A DNA stretch of 64,000 nt, taken from NCBI RefSeq assembly GCF_023973145.1, contig NZ_CP099546.1, positions 1,922,001 through 1,986,000 on the forward strand, read 5' to 3'. Source of the DNA: Natronosalvus vescus. Lineage in GTDB: Archaea > Halobacteriota > Halobacteria > Halobacteriales > Natrialbaceae. The stretch's first letter is position 1. Each line of letters begins with the position of its first letter. Below, one piece after another: positions 17,576 to 26,071 of the stretch. The notes below the pieces were generated by a model, which saw only the letters and a program-made list of their open reading frames with translations, had not been told where the DNA came from and searched no databases. The position numbers and the translations under genes were made by a program.

Positions 17576-18655
17576 ATGAGACGACGCACGTTTCTCACTG
17601 GTGTCGCAGGCGGAACCGCTGTCGGGTTCGCCGGCTGCATTCAGGATACGTCGGACGACGAGTCAGGGAATGGGAACGGCGATAACGACACCCTCCACGT
17701 CGCCACCTACAACTCCTTCATCGACGCGCCGAGTGACAGCCCCGGCGTCTGGATCAAAGAGGAGTTCGAAGACCGCTACGACGCTACCCTCGAGTGGCAC
17801 GCTCCCGAGCAGGAACTCACCCACTACATCGAACGGCACAACCAGGGTGCCGACATCGAACCCGACCTCTACCTGGGCGTGAGCCCGCACGAACTCGTCC
17901 GCGCCGACGAGAACACCGAAGGCGACCTCTTCATCGAGACGGATCGCTCGCGCCTCGAGCACGCCGCCGACGTCGGCGAGGAACACGAGTTCGACCCCGA
18001 GGGCCGGGTCATCCCGATTTTCAGAACCCACTGCGCCCTGGTCTACGACGGCCGCAACGTCGCCCAGCCCGAATCGTTCGACGACCTGCTCGACCCCGCC
18101 TACGAGGGTCAGATGGCTGTCTCGAATCCCCAGCGTGGTACCACCGGACTGCTCTTCATGCTCTGGACGATCAACCAGTTCGGCGAGGACGGCTACCTCG
18201 CGTACTGGGAGGACTTACTCGAGAACGACACCCGCGTGCTCGACTCCTGGAGCGAGGTCTACACGCAGTTCCAGGAGGACGAAATTCCGGTCGTCGTCTC
18301 CTACTCGAACGACCGGGTGTACGCAAAGCGCGCCGGAAACGACCTCGAGAAACACCAGGTGTCGTTCCTCGAGAACCAGGCGTACACCAACTACTCGGGG
18401 ATGGCCCGCTTCGCCAACGCGAGCGACGACGGCCTCCTCTATGACTTCATGAATTTCGTCCTCGAACCGGAGGTGCAGGCGGTGATCGCCGAGCGCAACG
18501 TCACCGACCCGGTCAACGAGCAAACCGAACTCCCCGAAGTGTACGCGGAGTACGCTGAACTCCCCGACGAGCCGGTGTTCTTCGACTACGACGAACTCAG
18601 CGGCAACCTTTCGGGCTGGCTCGACGACTGGGGTCGGACAGTGGTCGGGAACTGA
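17576..18655 (+). CDS. thiB: Thiamine ABC transporter substrate-binding lipoprotein
   Basis: 359 residues. The N-terminus MRRRTFLTGVAGG has a Tat-type twin arginine and a lipobox GFAGC with Cys21, followed by a Ser/Asp/Gly/Asn linker; it should be an exported lipid-anchored binding protein. The mature part begins LHVATYNSFIDAPSDSPG, like the LTVYTYDSF start of ThiB/TbpA, and PEVYAEYAELPDEPVFF near the end is also family-like. With ThiP and ThiQ-like genes downstream this supports thiamine (or its phosphates) as substrate. Start ATG 17576 is fixed by the signal peptide. The MTH1187-family gene lies between it and thiP on the other strand, so thiB probably has its own transcript. Confidence 0.86.
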   Translation: MRRRTFLTGVAGGTAVGFAGCIQDTSDDESGNGNGDNDTLHVATYNSFIDAPSDSPGVWIKEEFEDRYDATLEWHAPEQELTHYIERHNQGADIEPDLYLGVSPHELVRADENTEGDLFIETDRSRLEHAADVGEEHEFDPEGRVIPIFRTHCALVYDGRNVAQPESFDDLLDPAYEGQMAVSNPQRGTTGLLFMLWTINQFGEDGYLAYWEDLLENDTRVLDSWSEVYTQFQEDEIPVVVSYSNDRVYAKRAGNDLEKHQVSFLENQAYTNYSGMARFANASDDGLLYDFMNFVLEPEVQAVIAERNVTDPVNEQTELPEVYAEYAELPDEPVFFDYDELSGNLSGWLDDWGRTVVGN

Positions 18656-18685
18656 GGGATGGTGTCTGCCCCCTTCGACCCCCGT

Positions 18686-19006
18686 TCACTCTCCCCGGCG
18701 CTCGCTCGTCGCCTCCCGCCCGAGTTCGCCCTCGACAGCGTCGACCTTGTCGCTCGCGGTCAGCTTGACTTCGCGTTTGTCGTCGACCTGGACGAGCGTC
18801 TGGACGTGTCCGCGGTCGACGGCCTCGTGGGCCGCCGCACACGCGGCGAACAGTTCGTGGACGTCGTCGGCCTCGAGCGTCGTCGCCATGGGCGTCGTCT
18901 CGTAGGTGACGTCGTACGCCTCGAGGGCCTCGATGGCGGCGGCCACGTCGGGCGTGATATCGTCTTCGGTGATGGGCGTGACACGGAGCAGTGCGAATAC
19001 GGTCAT
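18686..19006 (-). CDS. MTH1187-family thiamine-binding protein
   Basis: 106 residues. The pattern FALLRVTPITEDDITPDVAAAIEALEAYDVTYETTPMATTLE matches the MTH1187/YkoF-like family of small ferredoxin-fold proteins that bind thiamine. It is often linked to thiamine uptake or HMP salvage genes. Here it is on the opposite strand, between thiB and thiP. The acidic and basic C-terminal tail (about 85-106) is extra to the core fold. This location supports the thiamine assignment of the transporter. Start ATG 19006. Confidence 0.82.
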   Translation of the reverse strand: MTVFALLRVTPITEDDITPDVAAAIEALEAYDVTYETTPMATTLEADDVHELFAACAAAHEAVDRGHVQTLVQVDDKREVKLTASDKVDAVEGELGREATSERRGE

Positions 19007-19113
19007 GATCGGCCGTTCGGTCGAAGTCGTGTTAGTGGTGGTGGTTGCGCCACTCGAGCGGCGTGCTCGCGGTCGGTGGAGTACTCGCTATCGAGTTCGC
19101 TCGAGGTGGTGAC

Positions 19114-21021
19114 GTGACCGCCTCCGACCCACATTCGGAATCCGATCGTTCGCAGCCAGTTGACGATCCGTCGGTTTCGGCACCGACCGCCGCCGGTACT
19201 GCGAGGGTCACCGACGCCGGAAGCGATGGCCGTCCACGAACCCGCACACGCCGTGTCCGCGACCGCCTCGAGCGCCGGGCCATCGTCGCCAGCGCCGTCG
19301 TGACGACGCTACTGCTGCTGGTGATGTTCTACTACCCCGTTGCGACCGTGTTCGTCGAGTCCATCGTCGTCGAGGGGGTCGTCACGCTCGCTATCTTCGC
19401 CGATCTCCTGCGCAATCCGTTCTATTTCGGCGACTTCGCCCGACTCATTGCGGGTGAGTCTCCACTGGCGGTGGGTCAGGATTTACTCTCGAGCGACCGT
19501 CGGCTGGGGATCGTCGGCTTCACCGCCTACCAGGCGTTTCTCTCGACGCTACTCTCGCTCGCGCTGGGGCTGCCGATGGCGTACCTCCTCGCACGCTATG
19601 AGTTCCGGGGACGTCGGACACTGCGATCGCTGACGATCTTGCCGTTCGTGCTGCCGTCGATCATGGTCGCCGTCGGCTTCGTCGCGACGTTCGGACAGAA
19701 CGGCACGCTCAACGCCGTCCTCGGCGCGTTCGGGCTTGGCCCCGTCTCGCTCATGTTCAGCCTCGAGGCGATCCTCATCGCCCACGCGTTCTACAACGCG
19801 CCGCTGGTGGCGCGGGTGACGACCGCGGCCTGGGAGTCGGTGGACGCGAGCGCGATCGAGACGGCCCGCAGCCTCGGTGCCAGCCCGTTTCGGGCGTTCC
19901 GGGACGTCGTCGCCCCGCAACTGTACCCCGCAGCGTTGATGGGGGCGGCGCTGACGTTCGTGTTCACCTTCGGGACGTTCCCCATCGTGCTCGCGCTCGG
20001 GGGGATCCAGCTGGCAACCGTCGAGGTGTTCGTCTACCAGCTGATCCAGGATCTCAACTACGCCGAGGCGGCCGCACTCGCCATCGTCGAACTCGTGATC
20101 TCGCTCGGGGTGCTCTACGGCTACCTCCGGTACGAGGCGAAACACACGGTTCGCTCGCGTGGCGTTCGACCGCTGCCCCGCAAGTCGCTCAGCCCGCCGT
20201 CGCTCTCCGTGCGCGAACTGACGCCACGATTCGGCCTGGCGATCTACGGCGTCATCGCACTCTTCGTGTTCGTCTCCCCCGTTCTGAGCCTCATCTACCG
20301 AAGCGTCGCCGGCCCAACCGGCGGCTTTACGCTCGCACACTACCAGTTCCTGATCGACCGGCAGGCGACGGGCGCTGCCTACCAGGCTCGACCCTGGCCG
20401 GCGATCCGAAACTCCCTGTTGTTCGCCGCTGCGGCCCTCGCTATCTCCCTGCCGATGGGGGTCGTGATCTCCGTGTTGACGACAAGACGGTATCGCGGCC
20501 GGAAGCTCATCGACGTCGTCGCCATGGCGCCGCTCGCCGTGTCGGGGATCATCGTCGGCATCGGCCTCCTCCGAGGCCCCGTGTTCGGATTCGAAGTCGG
20601 TGACTACCGGATCACCGTCACCGGCGCGGTCGCGATTATCGCCGCCCACGCCGTCGCCTGTTACCCGTTCGTCGTCCGCACCGTCGCCCCGGGCCTCGAG
20701 TCGATCGATCCCAGTTTGCTCGAGTCGTCACGCGCGCTCGGTGCCTCGCGAACGCGGGCGTTGATCGACGTCGAACTGCCGCTGGTCTGGCCGGGCGTCG
20801 TCGCCGGAGCGGCGTTCGCGCTGGCCATCTCGATGGGGGAGTTCTCCTCGACGGTGATCCTCGCGACGGGTACCGACCAGTACACGATGCCGGTCGCCAT
20901 CGAGCGGTTCATCGGCCGGCGACTCGGCCCGGCGACGGCGATGGGCGTCGTCTTGCTCGTCGTTACCTCGATCAGTTTCGTCATCATCGACCGTCTCGGG
21001 GGTGAGAGCTATGGCCTTTGA
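19114..21021 (+). CDS. thiP: Thiamine-type ABC transporter permease (fused two-domain)
   Basis: 635 residues with about 12 membrane helices and two BPD_transp_1 domains in one chain, as in ThiP. Two EAA loops are visible: ETARSLGASPFRAFRDVVAPQ (about residues 249-268) and ESSRALGASRTRALIDVELP (about 536-555). The cytoplasmic N-terminal 60 residues are polar. GTG 19114 is chosen because a strong purine-rich GAGGTGGTGA lies just before it, an unusual but clear Shine-Dalgarno-like site; an ATG at 19045 would precede that site. The ATPase gene overlaps its last 11 bases, so translation is probably coupled. Confidence 0.87.
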   Translation: MTASDPHSESDRSQPVDDPSVSAPTAAGTARVTDAGSDGRPRTRTRRVRDRLERRAIVASAVVTTLLLLVMFYYPVATVFVESIVVEGVVTLAIFADLLRNPFYFGDFARLIAGESPLAVGQDLLSSDRRLGIVGFTAYQAFLSTLLSLALGLPMAYLLARYEFRGRRTLRSLTILPFVLPSIMVAVGFVATFGQNGTLNAVLGAFGLGPVSLMFSLEAILIAHAFYNAPLVARVTTAAWESVDASAIETARSLGASPFRAFRDVVAPQLYPAALMGAALTFVFTFGTFPIVLALGGIQLATVEVFVYQLIQDLNYAEAAALAIVELVISLGVLYGYLRYEAKHTVRSRGVRPLPRKSLSPPSLSVRELTPRFGLAIYGVIALFVFVSPVLSLIYRSVAGPTGGFTLAHYQFLIDRQATGAAYQARPWPAIRNSLLFAAAALAISLPMGVVISVLTTRRYRGRKLIDVVAMAPLAVSGIIVGIGLLRGPVFGFEVGDYRITVTGAVAIIAAHAVACYPFVVRTVAPGLESIDPSLLESSRALGASRTRALIDVELPLVWPGVVAGAAFALAISMGEFSSTVILATGTDQYTMPVAIERFIGRRLGPATAMGVVLLVVTSISFVIIDRLGGESYGL

Positions 21022-22162
21022 GCGGCGAGTTACACGCGAATCCGTGGAGTCACCGGCACCCGAATCCGAGACCGAAATCGAGGCCGAGTCCCAGTCCAGG
21101 ACGCCGATCGCCCTCTCCCTCGAGGGCGTCACCAGACGATACGCCGAGACGACGGCGGTCGACGACGTCACCCTCCGCGTCCGCGAGGGGGAGTTCTTCA
21201 CGCTCGTCGGCCCCTCGGGCTGTGGGAAGACGACGACGCTCCGTCTGATCGCTGGCTTCGAGCACCCGACAACCGGTCGGATCCGTTTCCGCGGCGAGGA
21301 CGTCACAGACGTCCCGCCGGAGGATCGCGACATCGGCGTCGTCTTCCAGAACTACGCGCTCTTCCCCCACATGACCGTCGGCGAGAACATCGCGTACGGC
21401 CTCAACTTTGCCGACCCGCCGGGTAACGTCTCGGACGAGCAACGCGTCTCAGATCTGCTCGAGTTGGTCGACCTCGAGGGGATGGCCGATCGGGAGCCCG
21501 ATCAGCTCTCCGGGGGGCAACAACAGCGCGTCGCCATCGCCCGTGCGCTTGCGCCTGGGCCTGACGTTCTCCTCCTCGACGAGCCGATGAGCGCCCTCGA
21601 CGCCCAGCTTCGCGAGCGCCTGCGGGTGCAGGTGAAGGCGATCCAGCAGGAACTCGACATTACGACGGTCTACGTCACGCACGATCAGGAGGAAGCGTTG
21701 GCAATCTCCGACCGCGTGGCAGTAATGCGTGCGGGTGCCCCCGAACAGATCGCCCCACCACGTGAAATTTATCGGCGGCCAGCGACCCGGTTCGTGGCCG
21801 ATTTCGTCGGCGACAACAACGTTTTCGACGGGACGGTCGTCGGCGTCGAGGAGCGAGGCGGCGAGTCGTCTGCTCGTGTCACCGTCTCCGGAATTGAGTT
21901 CGCTCTCACGGTGGATGGCCACGACGTCCCGAGTCTCGGTGACACCCTCACCTTTTGTGTCCGCCCGGAACACTTCTCGCTCGAGCCCGAGACGAACCCG
22001 CTCACCGCGACCGTTCAGAGCGCGGAATTCCTCGGCGAGACCACTCGCGTCCACCTCGAGTGGGAGGGCCAGGAGTTGCTGTTACGGACGCGCGAACCCC
22101 TCTCGGGGGAGGTTCGAGTCGGGTTCGACCCGGCCGACGCACACGTCGTTTCTTGGCGCTGA
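21011..22162 (+). CDS. Thiamine-type ABC transporter ATP-binding protein
   Basis: 383 residues. Walker A GPSGCGKTT is near 68-76, the Q-loop VVFQNYALFPH near 114-124, the signature LSGGQQQRVAIARAL near 164-178, Walker B VLLLDEP next to it, and the H-loop YVTHDQEEA near 222. A C-terminal TOBE domain (about 270-383) places it with the Pot/Fut/Mal-type ATPases. It starts inside the thiP gene (11-base overlap), which makes it the ThiQ-role subunit. It is longer than enterobacterial ThiQ, which lacks TOBE. The N-terminal 33 residues are a Glu/Ser-rich extension. Start ATG 21011. Confidence 0.88.
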   Translation: MAFERRVTRESVESPAPESETEIEAESQSRTPIALSLEGVTRRYAETTAVDDVTLRVREGEFFTLVGPSGCGKTTTLRLIAGFEHPTTGRIRFRGEDVTDVPPEDRDIGVVFQNYALFPHMTVGENIAYGLNFADPPGNVSDEQRVSDLLELVDLEGMADREPDQLSGGQQQRVAIARALAPGPDVLLLDEPMSALDAQLRERLRVQVKAIQQELDITTVYVTHDQEEALAISDRVAVMRAGAPEQIAPPREIYRRPATRFVADFVGDNNVFDGTVVGVEERGGESSARVTVSGIEFALTVDGHDVPSLGDTLTFCVRPEHFSLEPETNPLTATVQSAEFLGETTRVHLEWEGQELLLRTREPLSGEVRVGFDPADAHVVSWR

Positions 22163-22172
22163 TCGGCACCCA

Positions 22173-22979
22173 TCAGATGTCGTTCGTCGGAATCGCCGTC
22201 CGAGCCGTCACGAGGTCGGCATTTCGCTCGATATCGTCAGTGGCGAGGTCGCCCGGGAACAGAAACGCGAAGCGGTCGCGAACAGCGTCGTCCTCGAGGC
22301 CGCGTCCCGCGTCGGTGAGCACCATCACGAGGGTTGCCGTCGACTCCTCAGAGTCGACCTCGTAGCCGACACCGAAACCGTGCCACTCGTCGTTCGACGG
22401 CGTGAGTGACATCTCGACGTGCGTGTCCGTCGATATCTGATCGCAGAGGCGTTCGACGACCGAGTGGTGCTCGAGGAGGCGATCGGAACCGTCACTCGCG
22501 TCGGCGATCGACTCGAGGCTGATGGTGTCGTCGGACTGGCCGACGGTGCGGAGAATCGCCTCGTCCTCGCCTACCGCGTGTGCCGTCCCGTCGTCCTCGA
22601 CGACGCGGTCGAAGGATCCCACAGTTCCGTCTCTGGTGACCTCCAGCAGCTCTGTCACGTCCGCGGCGTCGAACGATCCGACGAGGATTCTATAGGGGTC
22701 GATCATCGCGCGGGCGTCGACTCGCGAGGCCTCGATTCCAGAGACCGATTCGCCGACGGCTTCTCGAAGCGCGTAGTCGTCGACGTCGACGAGAGCCGCG
22801 GGGGCGTCGGCCGTGATGTACAGCTCGCGGTCGTCGGACACGGCGGCGTTCGGGATTCGGTTCAGTGCCGTGGTTGGATCGACGTCTCGGTCGGATTCGT
22901 CGTCTCCGAACAGCGTCGTACAGCCGGCCACGGCAGTGGAGAGTCCGGCAACGCCGACGAGGTACGCTCGTCGTTTCAT
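22173..22979 (-). CDS. Tat-type lipoprotein of unknown function
   Basis: 268 residues. The N-terminus MKRRAYLVGVAG leads to the lipobox AVAGC with Cys20, so it should be exported and lipid-anchored. The mature protein is strongly acidic. It has no family I recognise. Segments such as VGSFDAADVTELLE and YEVDSEESTATLVMVL suggest alternating strands and helices. Start ATG 22979 is set by the signal peptide; an upstream ATG adds eight basic residues. It converges on the ABC ATPase, with ten bases between stops. Confidence 0.75.
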   Translation of the reverse strand: MKRRAYLVGVAGLSTAVAGCTTLFGDDESDRDVDPTTALNRIPNAAVSDDRELYITADAPAALVDVDDYALREAVGESVSGIEASRVDARAMIDPYRILVGSFDAADVTELLEVTRDGTVGSFDRVVEDDGTAHAVGEDEAILRTVGQSDDTISLESIADASDGSDRLLEHHSVVERLCDQISTDTHVEMSLTPSNDEWHGFGVGYEVDSEESTATLVMVLTDAGRGLEDDAVRDRFAFLFPGDLATDDIERNADLVTARTAIPTNDI

Positions 22980-23201
22980 ACGCACCGCTGTCCGTCGCAG
23001 CACATCGGCTTTGTGGTATCAGGGTTCGAGAACATTTGCCGTCGGTGTCGCCGGGTACGTCCGGGCTCTCACCGCCGACTCGAGCGCTGACGAGGATGGG
23101 TAGTCGTGTGACCGGTGCTGTCCGGCCTGTCCGGGTACGAGAACGTAAGCGGAAGCGGAACGGTACCATATCTTCATCGTGTTCGAGTCGAATGAGCGCG
23201 T

Positions 23202-24002
23202 ATGCCGGTCGAGAAACTCTACCGTCTGAACACCGCCACGTGGACGCTCGATTACAGTGCAGCAACCCAACTGCAACAGCCAGGTGAACCGTTCCCGGGC
23301 TGGTGTCCGTGTTACCTACTCGAGCACCCGGAGGGACTCGTCCTCGTCGACACCGGGGTCAGCCACGAGATGGCCGAGGATCCGCTGTCCTACGGCCCAC
23401 AGGGTGCGCCACATATGGTCGACTTCGTCGACACACTCGATCTCTCGACGGGGAAGATGCCGACGGAACACCTCGCCGACCTCGGCTACGAGCCCTCGGA
23501 CGTGGACACGATCGTCATGTCCCATCTGCACACCGATCACGCGGGGAACCTCGACGCGTTCCCCGAGGCGACCGTCGTGGTCCAGAAGGACGAACTCCGG
23601 TACGCGTTCTGGCCCGACGGCGCCCAGCGTCTCTTCTACCTCGAGGGGGACTTCCACCACCTCCGTCGACTCGACGCCGACGTCGTCGCCGTCACCGGGG
23701 AGTACGACGTCTTCGGCGACGGTAGCATCGTCGCCTTCCCCACGCCGGGCCACAGCCCCGGCCACCAGTCCGTCGAGGTTCGCCTCGAATCCGGTACTGT
23801 GATCCTCGCTGGCGACGCGGCCAACAGCCGCGTCGGCTACGAACAGGGGCTCGTGGCTGCGTTCGCGTGGTCGCTCGAGGAGTCGATCGATTCGCTGACG
23901 GCGATCGAAACGCGGGCGCGGCAGGCCGATGCAGACGTCATCGTCCACCACGATCCCGAGGATCAGGGACGATTGCCGGAGCCACCGAACGCGCTCCACT
24001 GA
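23202..24002 (+). CDS. Metallo-beta-lactamase fold hydrolase (AHL lactonase-like)
   Basis: 266 residues with the motif HLHTDHAGN at about 107-115 (HxHxDH, zinc site). Downstream are FPTPGHSPGHQS (third metal His, about 181-192), AGDAA and a C-terminal His-rich VIVHHDPED. The N-terminus CPCYLLEHPEGLVLVDTG is the usual first strand pair. The layout matches the quorum-quenching N-acyl-homoserine lactonase group (AiiA-like), but in archaea the substrate may be another lactone or thioester. It lies upstream of the terpene synthase gene on the same strand, 269 bases away, with a likely promoter between them. Confidence 0.82.
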   Translation: MPVEKLYRLNTATWTLDYSAATQLQQPGEPFPGWCPCYLLEHPEGLVLVDTGVSHEMAEDPLSYGPQGAPHMVDFVDTLDLSTGKMPTEHLADLGYEPSDVDTIVMSHLHTDHAGNLDAFPEATVVVQKDELRYAFWPDGAQRLFYLEGDFHHLRRLDADVVAVTGEYDVFGDGSIVAFPTPGHSPGHQSVEVRLESGTVILAGDAANSRVGYEQGLVAAFAWSLEESIDSLTAIETRARQADADVIVHHDPEDQGRLPEPPNALH

Positions 24003-24271
24003 TCGCCCTTCACCTGGTGGATGAGACCCGTTCTCGTCGGATTTCCGGCACTTGTTACCGTAAACAAACGGGAACATTTAATGGGTTCCCTGGCGGGATT
24101 GTGTGTACCGATCACAGTCATCGAATCGACGCCTATCGCGAACACGTGGGTGCCATTGGGACGAAGCGACCGTCACCACTCCCGTCCCTGTCCGATTCAA
24201 CGAGAACGTCCGCCACGATACGCTCGGTTCGCTCGTTCAGGCAACTGATCGTCCATCAACTGCTCAATCCC
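24003..24271 (+). other. Leader/intergenic region before the terpene synthase gene
   Basis: 269 bases. A TATA-like box inside an inverted repeat lies at 24070-24090. A transcript from it would start near 24105. This leaves either an untranslated leader of about 167 bases before ATG 24272, or a leaderless in-frame GTG start at 24101 that would add 57 residues. The added residues are basic and Ser/Arg-rich, unlike neighbouring proteins, so I favour a leader. Confidence 0.45.
24070..24090 (+). promoter_or_regulatory. TATA-like box enclosed in an inverted repeat
   Basis: GGGAAC (24070-24075) and GTTCCC (24085-24090) flank ATTTAATGG. A protein bound to this dyad would block TBP, so it is a plausible repressor site for the terpene synthase and regulator genes. 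Confidence 0.45.
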
Positions 24272-25252
24272 ATGCCACTCACGGACATCGACCTCACGGA
24301 GTCATCGCACCTCGAGAACATCGACCGGTGTTCGTTGCCTGCGCACCTGACTGAGGTTATCGACGCGTACGAGGCCGTCGGTGGCGAGCGAGACCGGTTC
24401 CTCTGGCAGTGGCTGTACTACGTTTTCCCGACGATCGAACTCTCCTGTGTCGAACCGGATGCCAGCCAGCAGGTTCGCGAGGTGAAGTTCCTGGCGTCGA
24501 TGTACGTCGTCGTTCTTGACGACCTCGCCGAGGCCGCGAAGGATCAGCGAACGTTCCAAGAGGCGTCGAAGATCCCGTTCGATCACCTCGAGCCCGATAT
24601 CGACGATCCGGCCGTCGACGCGGATCGGGTCGCGTTCGCAGTCGCGGTCTGGGAACGCGTCATGGCGACCCTCGAGAGCGCCCCACGGGGGTCGACGTTC
24701 GAGGACGTGTTCCTGTTCGACATCGCGCAGACACACACCGCGATCGAGTACTCTGCGCTCGTCAACCGCCATCTCGAGCTGGCGACGGTGGAGTCGATCA
24801 CGGCCTACGACAGCTACAACATGATGTTGTTCACCTACGCCGACATCGATCTCTGCTTTGGGCCAGCGTTCGATCGAAACGAAATCGGTTCGCTTCGCCG
24901 GATCACGAGGCGCGCACAGATGATGGCTCGCATCGGGAACTGGGTGACGACCTGGGAGCGAGAACTTCGTGAGGGTGATTACAGTTCGGGGGTCGTGATC
25001 GCCGCGCTGGAAGACGGTGTGGTTTCACGTGAGCAGGTGCGTGCGTGTGGCGACGACGCTGAAACGACGGAGGCGTGTATCGACGCCATCGCCGACGCAG
25101 GGATCGAATCCCGGTTTCTTCATCAGTGGGATACACACTATCAGGAGATCAAACGTCTCGCACCGGCACTCGAGAGCGTCGACGTCGATGCGCTATTAGG
25201 GGGATTGGAAACGCTGCTCGAGTGTCATCTGGTCAGTCGGGGGCACAAATGA
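24272..25252 (+). CDS. Probable class I terpene synthase family protein
   Basis: 326 residues, helical throughout, with no membrane segment. The aspartate-rich metal motif appears as VVLDDLAEA, with DDxxE at 83-87. The second metal site appears as NWVTTWERE at 223-231, with N223, T227 and E231 filling the N-x3-S/T-x3-E pattern. The spacing of 140 residues between the sites and the total length match bacterial class I cyclases. I do not see the usual pyrophosphate-sensing Arg about 46 residues before Asn223, nor a C-terminal RY pair, so catalysis is not certain. It would act on a prenyl diphosphate in the cytosol. A regulator gene follows after 42 bases. ATG 24272 is preferred; GTG 24101 is the alternative. 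Some haloarchaea are known to carry such proteins, with unknown products. Confidence 0.7.
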   Translation: MPLTDIDLTESSHLENIDRCSLPAHLTEVIDAYEAVGGERDRFLWQWLYYVFPTIELSCVEPDASQQVREVKFLASMYVVVLDDLAEAAKDQRTFQEASKIPFDHLEPDIDDPAVDADRVAFAVAVWERVMATLESAPRGSTFEDVFLFDIAQTHTAIEYSALVNRHLELATVESITAYDSYNMMLFTYADIDLCFGPAFDRNEIGSLRRITRRAQMMARIGNWVTTWERELREGDYSSGVVIAALEDGVVSREQVRACGDDAETTEACIDAIADAGIESRFLHQWDTHYQEIKRLAPALESVDVDALLGGLETLLECHLVSRGHK

Positions 25253-25294
25253 CGGCTGGAACACCGCTGCACATCGACTACACGGAGGGTATCA

Positions 25295-26071
25295 ATGAGT
25301 GACAGACCGAACACGGATGGATCGAGGGAATTCGTTTCGACGGTCATGAGTCGCGCGGAACTGCTCGAACGGCTCGAGGAGTCACAGACGGTACGCGAGC
25401 TCGCAGACGAACTGTCGATGGCGCGCTCGACCGTCCACCGGGTGACCGAATCGCTCGAGGAACACGACCTGGTCGAGAAACCTAACGAACACATCGAACA
25501 TACCGGCCTCGGCACCGTCGTCGCGGCGGAACTCCAGACGTTGCGTACAAAATTGGAGGCTGCCCAACGGCTCGAACCGTTTTTGAATACGCTCAATGGC
25601 GAGGTAACGGACATCCCGCTCGAGCGGTTTACCGACGTGACGGTCACCCAGTCACAACACCGGCAAGCACACGTTGGTGCCAAGCGCATTACGGATCTCA
25701 TCGAACGTACCGACTCGCTGCGAATGTTCTCGAGTATCATCTCGCCGCTGTACGTGGACGTCGCCCTTCGGGAGATGCTGAACGGCACCGAAATCGACGT
25801 GATCTTCGATCAGGAAATTATCGGCGTCGTGGCCGAGCAATACTACGACCAAGCCCAGGAAGCGCTCGAAACAGGCCGGTTTGGACTACACATGACCGAC
25901 GACGTCCCGTTCGAACTCTTCCTCTTTGACGACCGGATGGGGATGGCTGCCCACGACGACGACGGGATCGCTCGTGCGTTCGTCGAGTCGACCGATCCTG
26001 CGGCCCGTGAGTGGGCCGAATCGCTCTATGCGGAGTACGCCAGCGAGGCCGAAACGGTCACGTTTGGCTGA
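25295..26071 (+). CDS. Winged-helix transcriptional regulator (haloarchaeal HTH plus C-terminal domain)
   Basis: 258 residues. An N-terminal helix-turn-helix lies at about 30-75, where TVRELADELSMARSTVHR is the recognition region, followed by a wing ending near EHTGLG. The C-terminal domain (about 110-250), with the segment DVTVTQSQHRQAHVGAKR and the late FELFLFDDRMGMAAHDDDG and AREWAESLYAEY, is shared with the regulator at 34561. This is the haloarchaeal HTH plus methanogen-regulatory (DUF1724-like) layout. The gene is 42 bases after the terpene synthase and most likely in its operon, so it may autoregulate the pair. Ligand unknown. Confidence 0.8.
   Translation: MSDRPNTDGSREFVSTVMSRAELLERLEESQTVRELADELSMARSTVHRVTESLEEHDLVEKPNEHIEHTGLGTVVAAELQTLRTKLEAAQRLEPFLNTLNGEVTDIPLERFTDVTVTQSQHRQAHVGAKRITDLIERTDSLRMFSSIISPLYVDVALREMLNGTEIDVIFDQEIIGVVAEQYYDQAQEALETGRFGLHMTDDVPFELFLFDDRMGMAAHDDDGIARAFVESTDPAAREWAESLYAEYASEAETVTFG

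Noticed and set aside
23867-24271. Long N-terminal extension of the terpene synthase gene
   Set aside because: The in-frame upstream codons overlap the lactonase gene and give a basic, Arg/Ser-rich peptide. Only GTG 24101 is kept as an alternative start.
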